Source: Lunularia cruciata (Eukaryota > Streptophyta > Marchantiopsida > Lunulariales > Lunulariaceae). Taken from it: a stretch of 64,000 nt of DNA. Shown here piece by piece: positions 34,435 through 46,736 of this stretch. The stretch's first letter is position 1; every line of letters begins with the position of its first letter. Under the pieces are notes generated by a model. The model worked only from the letters and a program-made list of their open reading frames with translations. It had not been told where the DNA came from and ran no database searches. The position numbers were made by a program, and so were the translations under genes. The stretch lies in contig OX419762.1 in NCBI GenBank assembly GCA_948567375.1, positions 55,099,034 to 55,163,033 on the forward strand, given 5' to 3'.

Positions 34435-36990
34435 CCACCAAACAATTCAAATATACATACTCCCTCTAGTGGATATTGCTAAACAATGAGTGTGGTGCCC
34501 AAAGGGGTCAAGGTTATGAACTCCAGAGGCTCATCCTCACATTGGTCTCTTGGTGATACAAAGGCTCTACTCCAAGCCTATTGCACCAACTGATCCACAT
34601 GCTATTGCAATGCCTCCTCTAAACTCCACAATGGAACATCCAAGGTGGATGAAATGATCCTACTTGTACTCCAAATCCAAGTGATCTCCTCTGGTATTGG
34701 AGTACCCTTTGCATGGTTTCTCCTCTCTAATAAGTCACTAGGCCAAGTAACAAAACCATTGAAAGCTAAAGCTGATGTCACCATGGTCCTAGACTGTAGT
34801 GAGCCAAGATTACCACTACTTAAGCATATTGGTAGGTGATATACCCATCCCTCACCTAACTGCCAACTTGGTCTATAAGAAGTTATCTCCTCCCAATAGT
34901 CAATATTGTAACCCATGGAGTATAATAGTGCTCCACCAACTAGCACACTATATGACTCACGCAATGGCCTGAACTCTCACCATAGAGCTATCAGTCAAAT
35001 GACTAGGCTGAATATGAACAACAAGCTCTCCACATGTGATGTACTATGTAGAACCACCTCCTTGAGATATCTGGATCTGAAATGGACATCTCTCCACATC
35101 AGTCTTCCATAACTCTAGATTGACAACTTCAGCCTTCCCTAACGTAAAGGGCTATGCACTAGAGTCTAGTAAGACCATCTATGGTGTATAGACCTTCCTT
35201 ATAGGTCCCACCAAACAAAGATCCCTCCAATGTAAAAAATTCTAGGTGTAAACCATGCTTGCTCAAAGGCCGGTCTAGCTAGTAATTCCTCCAATCTAGC
35301 CATTGTTGCCTACCATAAACCACTAGTTGCTGAGTGGATCCTTTGCTCTCAACCAAGTCAGCTCCATTATCAACCAACTCTACTTTTGAAATAGGAAACA
35401 CATCATCTCTACTATCACAAAGCATGGTAGCCAACCAAAACATTAGGGTTGGGCCAACTCCCAATGTAAACATGTCACTGGTTGAGAATAAAGGAAATTG
35501 TATAATCAACTAAGCCACCTCCAAAGTTGATTTAGACTCAAGCTATGTAGTAGTAAGTAGTTGACTCATAGGTAGTCTATCATGCACCCCATCACAACCT
35601 ACCACTCCTGCACGAGGATGTCTAAGAGCCGTGGATGTCATCTATAGTGCCTCAAAGAGTGTAAAAGATTAGGGGAGTTTGACCTATCTACCAGCATCTC
35701 CTCTGTGTGGATCTAACTCCATCTATGCTCCTCTAGTCTTTAGAGCATGCACTACACTCCTAGTCACTACGTTAGATGCATCCACTTGTGCTTCTCCACA
35801 CATGAAGTGCAAGACATCTCTATCACCAGCATATTAGGTGGAAGCCTCAACACCCGAATATGATCTCCTTTAAGCTATGGCCATGCTAGCCAATCCATGC
35901 TCCAATTGCTCAATCCGATTAGCCATGGTTGTATCAAAAGTAAGGGCAGGTACTACATCCCTACTAGGTGTGGATCCTCTACCACCTTGTCCTCCATGAC
36001 CTAAAGCTTCTCTACCACCTACTACAGTAGCCCTCCCACTCCATACTTCAGGTGTAGGTCAAAGTAGTGGTCACTAGTGTGGGTCAAATTTATGGCAATG
36101 GTCACATTGTCTCTATGACGGTTGAGATGGACTAGAGGTATTAGGTCCATTACCTTGATTTGCACTCTCTCTTGTGATGATATCAACCACAAGTCCAACA
36201 AGCAACACCACCACTCATTGGCTACTACTCAAAAATGAAGGTAAAAGTCTAGCTACACTAGGCCCTCCACTTGCTTTATAGCATTTGGGTTGTCCACCCT
36301 ACCCTTAGATGCCAACATGGCATGGTGCACTCTATTGCACTCTAGAAGTAAAAATGATACATGATGTTTCTCTACCAAATCCAAATGTAACGACTCTCTC
36401 TTCCACCATGTTGAGCTTAATACGCTCAACCAAACCAAAGACTACTGCCAAAGCAGGTGAAGTAGCATGTAACAACATAACATCATGTACTCTATGTTGT
36501 TATTCCTTGTCCAAAATCAGAATCCCATACCAAAATTGGACTGCTTGGGCCTTAGTAACTCCTTGAGTAAAACTAGTCAACCGTCTCATGCAAGTATATG
36601 TCTCACGTTGTCTTACTTTGCTTTTCTCTCTTTGTAAACACATAGGTGCCTAGCTGTGGAGTCTATAGATCAAAGGTTGGAGATAAACTTGTCCCTACTA
36701 GTTTAAGTGCATGTAGAACCCTACCAATAGAACCTTTCCTTCTAGGTTTTGGTATTCTTGCTATTGGGTAGGGTAGTAATGGGCAACCTAACCTATCATC
36801 ATAACACGCACTCTTGGTCTGTTGGTCATCACTTCCAATATTACCAAGGAGAAATACACAACACTCCTAGAAGGAAAGAACCTAAGTGCAATGCCCTCAC
36901 ACTAATCCAAACCAATTGGGCATACAAACAAGTATGCAAACACAGAGAGGATCCAATCACAAGAATCTAACAAAAACTCTCCATACTTTT
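34435..36990 (-). pseudogene. Decayed minus-strand retroelement coding region, unidentified
   Basis: Coding-like pieces on the minus strand are at ~36440-36250, ~36130-35880, 35509-35279 and 34964-34602. Around 36100 a CDHCHK...HPEVW stretch resembles a Gag zinc knuckle followed by the HPE motif of many plant Gag proteins, with Cys losses. Around 35380 VELVDNGADL may be protease-like. The 34964-34602 frame (120 residues, YSMGYNIDYWEEI, WQLGEGWVYHLP) is not recognised. Frames are broken throughout. A retroelement is the best guess from the knuckle and the setting. Confidence 0.35.
36741..36990. repeat. Weak direct repeat with 39700-39980
   Basis: Segments such as GGGTAGTAATGGGCAACCTA...CATCATAACACGCACTC and GAGAGGATCCAATCACAAGA recur in the same order at 39716-39960 with many changes. 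They may be remains of the two LTRs, or of a terminal repeat, of the decayed minus-strand element between them. Confidence 0.35.
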
Positions 36991-39940
36991 GTTTGAATTG
37001 AGCTTCAAAGCCCTCTTGCTCTGTTATCAAGCTTATTTCAACCTTTACTCCAAGCTTCCTCTAATATGTACTTCAGCCTTCAACCAATTTGTACTCCAAG
37101 TGGAGGAATCATTTGTCTTATTGACAAGGAAAATCCTATGTAACTCAAATGGACGTATTTTTCTCTTTATGACTAGGATTCAAGTGTTCTAGGATCTAAT
37201 GAAAAGCTTATAAGATAAGCTTTTCATTAGATCTAATGATATGAAATAAGCCAAAATTTGACTATAGCTCCCCTAAAACTATAGCTCCTCTAAAAAGCTC
37301 TCAAACTTGGTCCTTTTCTATAATTTCCACCCTAATTTTGAAATCCCTAATTTAGAGTTTATTCTTGGTTCTGGGTAACTTTGCCCAAATTTCTGGGTCA
37401 GGGGTGCAATTAATCCTTACAAACACTCTAGCAATCTAAAATTCTCAATCACAGACACAAAAATAGGAGAATTGACATTCAATCATGATTGAAAATAGAA
37501 ATGCCTACCAAGCTTATGATAGTATTTTTAGTAGAGTTTGTTGCATCAGCTCTCACTCTCCATGGACCCAAAGTCAACCAAACTTTTTATAATAGTTTTT
37601 TGTTCTTTATTCTCAACCTCTGTAAAGTTTAGTACCCTTATTCAACCCCAAACCCTAGATATGGATCAATTCCTAAGGTGTGCTAACTTGAGAGCTCTAC
37701 ATACCCAAGTATGTTTGATCCAAGACCTTGAATTGTCTTTTTGAGTAGTACACATGAAACCTTTGCAAAGAAGTGAAAACTATAGCCACCAAAAATACCA
37801 AATTTTTTCATAAGGTGGTTCAAATCATAACTTTAGAAGTGGCCAAAATTTCAAACCTGATCAACATCTCATCTCCAACACCTCACTTTCTAGAGCTCCA
37901 ATGTCAACTGACCAGATCTAATTCAAGATTGATCAAACTCTAAAGTTTCTTGAGCTTAGTAATACAAGCACTTTTTCTTCTCTCCAACCTTTTTAACAAA
38001 TCATGAAAATAACTCAAAAAGATCTCCAAATTGTCTATTGTGTACTCTTGGGTATGAATTCTATCCCCCTTGATTCAATTGATCATATCTCCCATAGAAT
38101 TGGCTCAAATCACTCAATTCTAGTGTCCAAATTATAGCCTATTAGCTCTTCTCTCCAACTATGGTCTTATCTTCTTGAATGAAGAGAGTATATCAAATAC
38201 CACTTATGGATCTACTATGCACTCCTTAACTCTTTTGAAGGTAAAAAAACTCCTAACTTCTCCTCTTGGAATCCAATCTCTTGCAATTTTGGCATTTAGC
38301 CTCTTCACTTTTTGACAAGTGGACCTCACAACTCTACCTTGAAGCTCATGAGAAAAATTGAGCATGTCTCCATCATCAAGAACACATAGATTTTCAAGTC
38401 CTAGAATTGCTCATAAGTAAGCACCAAAAAGATCTGGGCTTTCCATCATCAACTCTATGAAGACCGCCCCAAAACTTGCCACCATCCAATCTTGTAAGTT
38501 GTCATGGTGCAGAAACTAGAGCCTAATGAGAAAATGGTTTGGGAGTGGTAGATCAGGAGCATAGGACATCTCCTAATCAATTGCTCTCTCCAACACCAAC
38601 CTCCATGCTCTACTATAACTCTCACTCTCAATGTCTTCCTCCCACTTGAGACTCCTCAAACACCCTAAAACACCCTTCCTCTCAACTCTCCACCACTTAT
38701 ATACATAAGAGTCCTCAAAGAAAACAAGACCATAATCATGTGACCAATTGTATACATATACATAGATTGCTCACATGGCAAAAGCATGATCATGGGATTC
38801 ATCATACTACCCACTCCATCTTTATCAAGATAAAACACACAAATTCACTTTTTCATGGCCTATGCTAACCACAACACAACAACATAGGTTCTCTCTAGCA
38901 CTTTGTTGGAACTCTTGCAAGCTTCTTAGCTTGTCAATCCTCACTCCTTGGTAATTCTACCCCAAACATTGGAATAACTCCATCATGGGGTTAAACCCAG
39001 GTACTACACTACCTCCTCTAGTGGTACTTCCACTTGTAGTAGCACTATCTCCAACTGGTGCACCTCCACTAGCTCCACCAATGCTACTAGAGCTAAAACT
39101 CATGGGTATTGCCAATCTACCCTTAGCAACCAAGCTTGAAGTAATAGAGATATAGTTTGGAGACCAATACTGTCCCCATAACTCATTCTCTTCCAAGTGA
39201 GCTCTCCTAAACTCATGATAGTCATCCATCAATGGACCTCGAAGTGTTGAAACAATCCCTTCAATGCCATGAAATGTGTGAATAAAGTCAAGTTCCACAT
39301 CTGTTGCAAACCATACCAATTATTGAATTCTCAAATAAAGTCATCAAATTTAATGGTACCCACTATACCAAAGTAACACTTGGGGCCCCATAGATCTTGT
39401 CCATGTCCCACAACAATGGTGCGGACACACCAAGTGCACTCTCAATTGAATCAGCTCTTGTGTTAAACTCCAACTTAGATTCAATTTCCTCCCTCATTGG
39501 GACTAAGATACATACTGATATCAAGCACCGCTCTAAGTAAACCCATTATGTATTGCAATTTTATCTCCTCTAGAATCCCCAAAGAGCTCCATTGTGGCAA
39601 AGTTACCAAAAATTGCAAACCGCAACCATAACCATTGCAAGTACCTCATCAAGAATCACCACCAAATGCTAACGCTACCAACCAAAGCTCATACTCTAAT
39701 GTAACTCTAATTATGAAAACTAAACTAGGGGAAAGGGTGACCTATAACCTGCCATCACAACACACACTCTCACGGTCTGCATGTCATCATTTCTTGCCTT
39801 ATTGGAGAGAAACACTAGTAGTCTGATTGGTCATCACTGCAACCTCACTACCAAAAGCACACCAAAGCAGCAACGCTCGCTCTAAAGTTAGGGGACTTCA
39901 TATCAACATGGTGCACAAATAGAAAGTAGAGGATGGAGGG
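36991..39940. other. Region without a clear gene
   Basis: Mostly non-coding. One minus-strand frame, 39319-38957 (120 residues), has a charged N-terminal half (RGPLMDDYHEFRRAHLEENEL) and a Ser/Gly/Thr-rich C-terminal half. It could be the N-terminus of the decayed retroelement's Gag but carries no diagnostic motif. A perfect hairpin lies at 37193-37233. Confidence 0.4.
37193..37233. repeat. Perfect 18-bp inverted repeat with 5-base loop
   Basis: Arms GATCTAATGAAAAGCTTA (37193-37210) and its exact reverse complement (37216-37233) flank TAAGA. The arms contain AAGCTT and AGATCT-like segments. No gene on either side. Confidence 0.9.
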
Positions 39941-39949
39941 AGTCTAATC

Positions 39950-40477
39950 ACAAGAAATCTAAATAGAAACACTCCATCTCATAAATCAACACTAGATTGA
40001 CTTTGCCACCATTTGGCATTTGATATAATATATGTTATCTACTTCTTAAGCTACCAGGATCACCAAGAATGTGATCAAATAGTCTCTCCTAGCCAAAGCT
40101 ACATGTGTATAGAAATATGTGGAATAATCCCTAAGACAAAAAGTGAGGGTGGATCAGTTGGCTAGGGTACCAATCTAAGAAACAAAGATCTAGGGTTCAA
40201 ACCTTATTGCACACAATCTAGCAAGTTGGGCAAACTTTGCCAAACAATGACCAAAAACTACACTAAACTAGCTAGCCTCATGCCAGCAAGCTTGCTCTTC
40301 TAGGCCTTCATAGCCCACAGTCCTGTGCCTTGAAGCCTCTAATGCCCAAATGAGGCATTTCTTCTTACCACTTTCAACCCTCTCCAAATTTGGCAAACCT
40401 CCTCCAAATCTGGCCAAGCTTCTCAAACTCAAGCTAAAATTTGACATAAAATATGACATAAATTCCTAGAGTAGTGA
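39950..40477 (-). repeat. Dispersed repeat Y, copy 1, first segment
   Basis: Its reverse complement aligns with 63593-64000 (CAAATGCCAATGGTGG, GGTTTGAACC-like and AGAAGAAAGGCCT-like stretches in order). The tRNA-like segment at 40144-40205 is shared. It is separated from its other segment (44161-44960) by long LTR copy D. Confidence 0.65.
40144..40205 (+). repeat. tRNA-like segment with A- and B-box (SINE head or tRNA relic)
   Basis: GGATCAGTTGGCTAGGGTACC (40151-40171) resembles a tRNA D-arm/A box. AGGGTTCAAACC (40192-40203) fits the polymerase III B box, at tRNA-like spacing. A second copy on the opposite strand lies at 63763-63815. No complete cloverleaf or acceptor stem could be drawn, so I call it a tRNA-derived repeat, not a tRNA gene. 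Confidence 0.4.
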
Positions 40478-43400
40478 GACAACTTGGCAAGTATCACTTT
40501 TATGATAATCAGTAAGTAATATTGTTCTCATAGAGATACAAGTAAAAAATGGTCAAATACAAAGTAAATAATCACAATGTAGTTCTTCTTGGTTGCATCT
40601 TTAATCTCTTAGGTAGAAACTACACCCAGAAGAGAGTAACAAGCACTAACTTGTAGTCTCATCACAAATTAACAACTCTCTTAATCACAACTCTATCAAA
40701 GTTTATCCAAAAAAATCTTGATTGTAACTATTCAGATTCTCCCAAAGACGGTTACTTCATTGGAAAAAGACTTTTCCTCAAAATTGTGTTCCTCCCCTCC
40801 ATTGAAAGCACAAATTCCTTGATCAAAATTGCTTCAAATCAAACTCACGTTGCACTCACAATTGTAGAATAATACAAACAGGACAATCCCTCTCAGATCT
40901 GTCAAGGCATTGCTTTGATTACATTTCACTCAAGATCAAACATATAGAATGAACATCAATGTCATGGAATCCAACATCCAACAAGTTCACTAGCTTGCAC
41001 TTCCAAATTCCCCAAACACTCACAAACACATACATAAAGTTGATACTCAGAATTAAGCTTAAACAACAAGTACTAAAATACAGCAGTTTGCTTTACCTAT
41101 CTTCAGAAATATAAATATTGAATAACATTTCACTACAAATGCCTCCTTTAAATAGGCTGAGCACTTCAACAACCATCTAACAAAAATACTATTCAACAAC
41201 AACTTTTCCAACCTACATATCCAAACCACCTCTTCATATCTGCCTCTTCAAATCTCTAATTTGTTTCTAATCCGATCCAATGTCAATCTCAACTTTGGCT
41301 TCCAAACCCAATGTTCCATCTTACACTTCTCCTTTGTTGGGTCTTTCTAATACTACTCCTACCTCTTCTATTTCTACTATCCCTTCACTCCAAACTGCAA
41401 TTGTAGACATGGATAATCTATCTACTTCTTTATCTTGCAACCCACTCTTCTCTAATGTCTCAAGCAACTCACCCAAAGACATATGCACTCCTACTTCCAC
41501 AACTTTGGACTTTGTGTTCATCTTCATCTCCCTTTGAAGTCTATCTAAATTTGATCTAACAAAATCTAATCCGAGATAGACATTGTCTACTACTTCTAAC
41601 ATCTTTCTATCTACTCTATCTCTTGGGTGAATCATCAATCTGTTCCTATCTACATCTTCCGCCTTCATCTTTTGAGTTTCTTGCACAATTAGCCTCAACT
41701 CATGCAGTCTTGCTTCTTCCAACTTCCCTTCAAATTCTGTACTTAGCATTGTCTTCAACTCCCTAATGACCGTTGTTGCTCCATCCAATTCCACCTTCAA
41801 AACTACCTTCTCCTTACTTCTCTCTGCTTCTAACTCATTCTGATACATCACCAATTCATCTTCAAATTCAGCCTTAAGTGCCTCCTTCCCTTGCATATAC
41901 TAGACTAATTGATCTTCAACTCCTCATAGCAAACCCCACAATTGTTCTTTCTCCCGAGTACATTTTGCCAATTCTCATTGCCAACTTGGTCCTTCTCCGC
42001 CACACTCTTCTTCAAACTCTCCAGCTCTTGTTCCATCACCACTGTAATTGCCTTTGAGTGTATGACCTCAACTTGTACCTCAACAACTTCCTGTTTGTGG
42101 TCTCAACCAATGCCTTGTGCTCCTTCAATTCTTTGCTACATTTCATGAAATACTCTTGCAAGGCATCCACGCTTTTCTTCCAAAGAATTGCCTCAGCCCA
42201 AAGTTCTTTAGCTTCCTTCTCTCTCCTTGGGTTAGCTTACTCCTCAATGCCAAGGTCTCCCCATTCCACTTCTTCATGACATCCAACTCATCCCTCATTG
42301 ACTTTGTTGCTGGCAAGCATCTATTCCACTAGTGCCTCACTCCAAAGATGTGATCTTTGCATCTTCAAAGTCTCATCCTCCAAGCTCTCTTCATTCTCAA
42401 CTTTGATGGATACGGCAACCACCATGTAAGCACTCCTCTTTGTTCATGCCGCCCTTGGAAAGACCAAGGCACCCTATCCTATACTGCCATCTCCTAGCTT
42501 GTTGGTTGGCAACGGCTTATCTCCTCCTTCCATGCGGTTGATCGCCTCATGGATTTCCCGTTCTTCTTCTCCAGCAATACCTTCTCTTGATTGCTGAACT
42601 GTGGCTTCTCCCTTGCTGCCATTGCTTGACTCTCTGTAGTGTAAATTCTTCTTTGGCTCTCAAGGCTTCTCCTCTTGACTCCATTTCTCCTTCCGACTCT
42701 TCCTTCAAGGTTAAATCTTTCACTTCCATTGATCCAAGCTTTGGATTGAGTCTTTGTATCTTCTGAGGCTGCACCGGCGGGACTTGTCCTTTAGGTCTAC
42801 TTCTCTTTTTTGGCATGGGGATGTCCATTTCCATTATCTTCTCCTTTGCACTATTTAGGTAGTAGTCATTGCCTTCACAAACCAGCTTGATGTGATATTG
42901 TTCATCCTCATTTGCATCTCTTCACAAATTGGGGTGAAAATGGAACACCATCCATCCTCTCTCCTTTGGGCTAAACTTGTTGAGAGCTCAATAGGTTCAG
43001 CCCAAAGTAGAAGTGGGTTGCAAAGAGATGAAGTAGTGGGGCAGCATATCCATTCTCCAATTGGTTATCATTTTCCACACTTGTTCATGCAAACACTTTG
43101 CCCAGTCCACCACTTCTCCTATAAACATCTGATGGAAAACATTACTTGCTACATTGTTACATAGGTAGTTTGCTTTGGCTTGAACATAGCCATCATCATG
43201 CTCATGATCCCTCTTTGCACTAGATCCTTGCAGCTATCTACCTTGTACCCATTCTTGGTACGAGGTCTACTAAAAGAGTTTCTCACCTAAGCAGTTTCTT
43301 CCAAAGCATCACACTTCCAATAGAAGTGTACCTCTCTTCTTCTCTTCCAAGACTAATATCCAATATAGCTCAATCCAACTCAATCCATCAAGCCGGATTT

Positions 43401-44160
43401 CCTCTCTTTCCCTTGTCTTTGGGCCCATCCTTACAATTCCATGAACCCTGGAAAACTCAAATTCCAATTCCAGACCAAAAATGTGATGCAAAGTCTAGAC
43501 AAGACTTTGATCCTCACCACTACATCTAATTGGTGAATTGCAAGACCCCTCACTGCACTTTGCTTATTTCCCTTTGGGGCCTTCATGTGCTTCCTCATTC
43601 TCTGCTTATGATAGATCAAACCTAAGACTCTAACCCACTCTTCTTGCATATTCACAATTTGCATTCCTTTGGATCTACTTTGAATAGGAATAGGTTACCT
43701 GCTAGACATTGTAGTGCTTCCTTGACAAAATCTCAATTTTATAGTCCTTAGCTGATTGGTCATTCTTCAATCGTTTCTTCCCACCAACTTTGTGGGTTGG
43801 TTTCCCATCACTTTCAAGATTATCTTGGTCTTGAGGTAATCACTTTAGGGTTTTTAGTGTTAGTCGCTTCTTCCCACGTACTTTCTTGATTGGTGAAACC
43901 CAAGTAAAAGTTGTTATAGGTTCTTTGGATTGGGTTGTGCATCTTGATGCAAAGTCCTCTATCCTCAACTTCAAACTTCCATCTGTTTCCCCTGAGTCCC
44001 TCTAACTTTGACCCAAGTCCTTCTAACTTTGACCCTAGGTCAACTTTGGGTATACACCACCAAAACACATGATTCTTTGCATTTCTTCCCCATTTAGCAC
44101 TTCTTTGGCTTTACCAATGCACTTCTTCCTTAAAACTCAAAAGAAAATGTGGGTACCACA
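40478..44160 (-). repeat. Long LTR copy D (3.68 kb), probably solo
   Basis: On the minus strand it runs from TGTGGTACCCACA (44160-44148) to a GTTGTC end at 40478. CCTATTTAAAGG lies at about 41145-41156, ~670 bases from the 3' end. No primer site or gag follows and no pol precedes, so it is a solo LTR or a remnant. Its flanks both belong to repeat Y, so it inserted into Y. No clear target duplication remains. Confidence 0.72.
41321..43664 (-). pseudogene. LTR-embedded ORF, copy D
   Basis: 43664-43431 gives the N-terminus (LDVVVRIKVLSRLCITFLVW, NWNLSFPGFM). 43310-42890 holds the middle block in broken frames. 42834-42547 has a basic PKKRSRPKG stretch and acidic residues. 41896-41321 is an unbroken 191-residue coiled-coil segment with a KLEEARLHELRLIVQ motif also present in copy B (KLEEARVHELKLLV). 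The order matches copy B. Inactive through stops and frameshifts. Confidence 0.55.
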
Positions 44161-44960
44161 AGTTGGCTGACCACCAAATCCTCCACTAAATCTCCATTTG
44201 AGCTAAATTGGAAGGACGGGTTTCTCCAGTCCACAAATTTGAGGGAATGGGTTCACAACTCCACCTTCAATTTTGACTTTCAAGCTCAAATTGACCTGAT
44301 TTCACCTCTTGGTCTCAAATTGAACACCACTACTTGAAATTTACTCTATTCTCAAGGAAATTTGGCCAGCACTTCCACACATAGTCCGCCTCATTGCCAA
44401 ATCTATATCAGTTCATAAGAGCTTCTGCACACAATCACTCTTAGTGAAAACTGGAACCACGCTGAGCTACCAATAATCAGCAAGGCTTGGAGATACAAGC
44501 AACACCCTCAATTCTTCCACCTAATTTCTCCCTTTCTACACTTCTCTGATAAAATCATTTTGTTTGCAACTTGAATCACACTCAATTAGATCAATACTTG
44601 ATTTGTCACTCAACAATCTGCCTACAATTGGGCACCAATTATAGTCAAGCCAAACCCACTCTAGCTAAGAGATTCAAGGTGACGTTCGCCGCCCATTGTC
44701 CTCCATAGCCAAGAACTTGAAGGCTCAACATCAAAGAAGTGAGCTCTTTGGAGTTGTATTTTGATAGTATGCCTTGTGATCTTGACCTAGGTCTCCAACC
44801 CTAATGGTCCCACTGATGGCACACCTGACGGTGTGAATGATGTAAGTGATGGTGGTGGCCACACCATGTAGTCAATACCCCAAACATAAATTTGACCATT
44901 AACAAGTAGTATATGAGTAATTGCCAAAATACCTCTAATTACACACACTACTATTCAAGC
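44161..44960 (-). repeat. Dispersed repeat Y, copy 1, second segment
   Basis: Its reverse complement aligns with 61620-62480: GATTTGGTGGTCAGCCAA, the GAACTTGAAGGCTCAA block and TTGACTACATGG-like blocks occur in the same order. It abuts the inner end of the right IR arm at ~44985. Confidence 0.6.
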
Positions 44961-44984
44961 ATCTAAGCATTTTTGGTGTGATGC

Positions 44985-45401
44985 TACAAATGGCCTCACA
45001 ATATCTTTCACATATGGAATTTTACTCTTGCAAGGTAAAGAGTTTATAACAAAGTTTTAAATGGTATATCTTGTGCTATTCTTAATGGCCTAAAATGAAA
45101 CAATGAAACCATAGCTAGCAAACAAATTAATGTTAATTAATAACATAAGATGCTCCATCTTGTAAGTTCTTTTCCTTGCCCAAACCACAACTCACTCACA
45201 TCCCACCTATTTGGTCTAGTGAAACTATCACTAGAACAATAATAAGCAAGCAATTCTAAATCCAAGCTCAAATATTTCTACATTGATACAAAATTAATAC
45301 ATAATGCAACTCGGATGTGCAAATCCTAATTATTAGCTATGAGTCAAATGAGAAACAGCATATGATGACTGCCTGCCCGCACTCAGCTTGTCATTGCCTA
45401 A
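44985..45401. repeat. Inner part of the right inverted-repeat arm
   Basis: Its reverse complement matches 2505-3065 (GGTGGGATGTGAGTGAG, ATATGGTTTCATTGTT- and TTTACCTTGCAAG-type blocks). It ends at the target site of the PIF/Harbinger insertion (TAA at 45399-45401). Confidence 0.8.
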
Positions 45402-46267
45402 AGGCCACTTCACATGTGTTAATAATGTACATTAAATTTGACATCCATCATCTTTTTAATTATTGACGGAAAGAGTATCTCAATGTGTCCATGGGAATGC
45501 AGAGGTCTAGCAGTTAACTTGGACGTCCATCAACCACATAAGTATACCTACAATGACAGGTCACTGTAGATTATTGACCCGTGCTAACAGGTAACCAGCT
45601 TTTGAACTAGAGTATATCAAATAAGGAATTTGAGACTTGCAAACATCAATATCTTTTGATTCACAAATCTGTTTTGAACAAAAGAGGGTTCATGAAATTC
45701 AACTTAGATTGAAATAAAAATTCAGACCTAAAATGCTTCTACATTTTAGGTCCATTTCTATATCACACATGACAAGCATTGAATAATGTTGATTTAAACT
45801 ATAAAATAGTACCACCAATCCAAAAGTGAAAGAGTTCAAACACATTACATATGCACGTGACAAACACTGAATAACATTCAATTCAAACTATAAAATAATA
45901 CCACAAATCCAAAAATGGAAAAGTCCAAACACATTACATATGCATTCAATCTCAAATCTCATATCATATGTATTTGCTTGGAAAGTTGAAAAGCTCATAC
46001 TAAAGAAATCCAAAATCAATCATAGAATGAGAATTTTGATAGTTCCATTGCACTTTATATCACCCAACTCATTAACTTAGAAAATTTCACATTCAAAGGG
46101 TTCAAATGGAGCTAGAATTGCCTAACTCATAGGCTCTGCTAAAGATTTGCACGTAAGGCTGACCTAATGTGGTCAGCCTTACGTGCTGACCTAATGTGCA
46201 TATGAGCTCCATCATAGCTCCGTCAATATGACGGATGCCAGACTTTGTCTTTTAGTGGGCCGCCAGA
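45402..46267. mobile_element. Internally deleted PIF/Harbinger copy fused to the full element
   Basis: Starts AGGCCACTTCACATG like the full element. Its first ~300 bases match 46268-46560 and its last ~500 match 49120-49640, so it is a deletion derivative of the same family with the coding middle missing. It lacks its own final ~45 bases; the left end of the full element follows directly. It carries a perfect 16-bp hairpin at 46149-46186. Confidence 0.75.
46149..46186. repeat. Perfect 16-bp inverted repeat in the deleted PIF copy
   Basis: GCACGTAAGGCTGACC (46149-46164), six-base loop, exact reverse complement at 46171-46186. The full element has a shorter ATGTCAGG/CCTGACAT palindrome at the corresponding places (49442-49461 and 49564-49583), so a subterminal hairpin is conserved in form, not sequence. 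Confidence 0.9.
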
Positions 46268-46736
46268 AGGCCACTTCACATGGCTCATTGATGTCCAGCA
46301 ATATTGACATCCGTTTGCCTTCTAAGTACTGACTGAAAGAGTATCTTTAGGTGTCCATGGGAGTGCAGCGGCCCGGCAATTAACCTGGACGGACGTCACA
46401 CATCTAAATATACCTGCAATAACAGGTCACTTTGGAATTATTAACTGGTGCCAACAGGTAACCAGTTTTCTTGTTAGGGTATAACAAATAAGGGGTTTGG
46501 GACTTGCAAATGTCCATATCTTTTGCTTCTCACACTCGTTTTGAACAGAAAAGGGCTCATTGGATTCAGCTTTCAGTCCTCTTTCATATACTCAAGATGG
46601 ATTTTTGTGATCTCATGTTTTTCTGGTTGATGGAGTCTAAAACAGAAAATCTCTTGGAGTTAGCCACATTGTTGATGGGAGAAACATTTTTTGAACAAGA
46701 GGAAGATATTACACCAGAGTTCTAGAGCTGGTTCTG

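Noticed and set aside
40144-40210. A functional tRNA gene
   Set aside because: A/B-box-like motifs are present but no acceptor stem or anticodon arm could be paired.
45500-45900. Minus-strand frame 45881-45699 as a small gene
   Set aside because: Lies in non-coding sequence of the deleted PIF copy.
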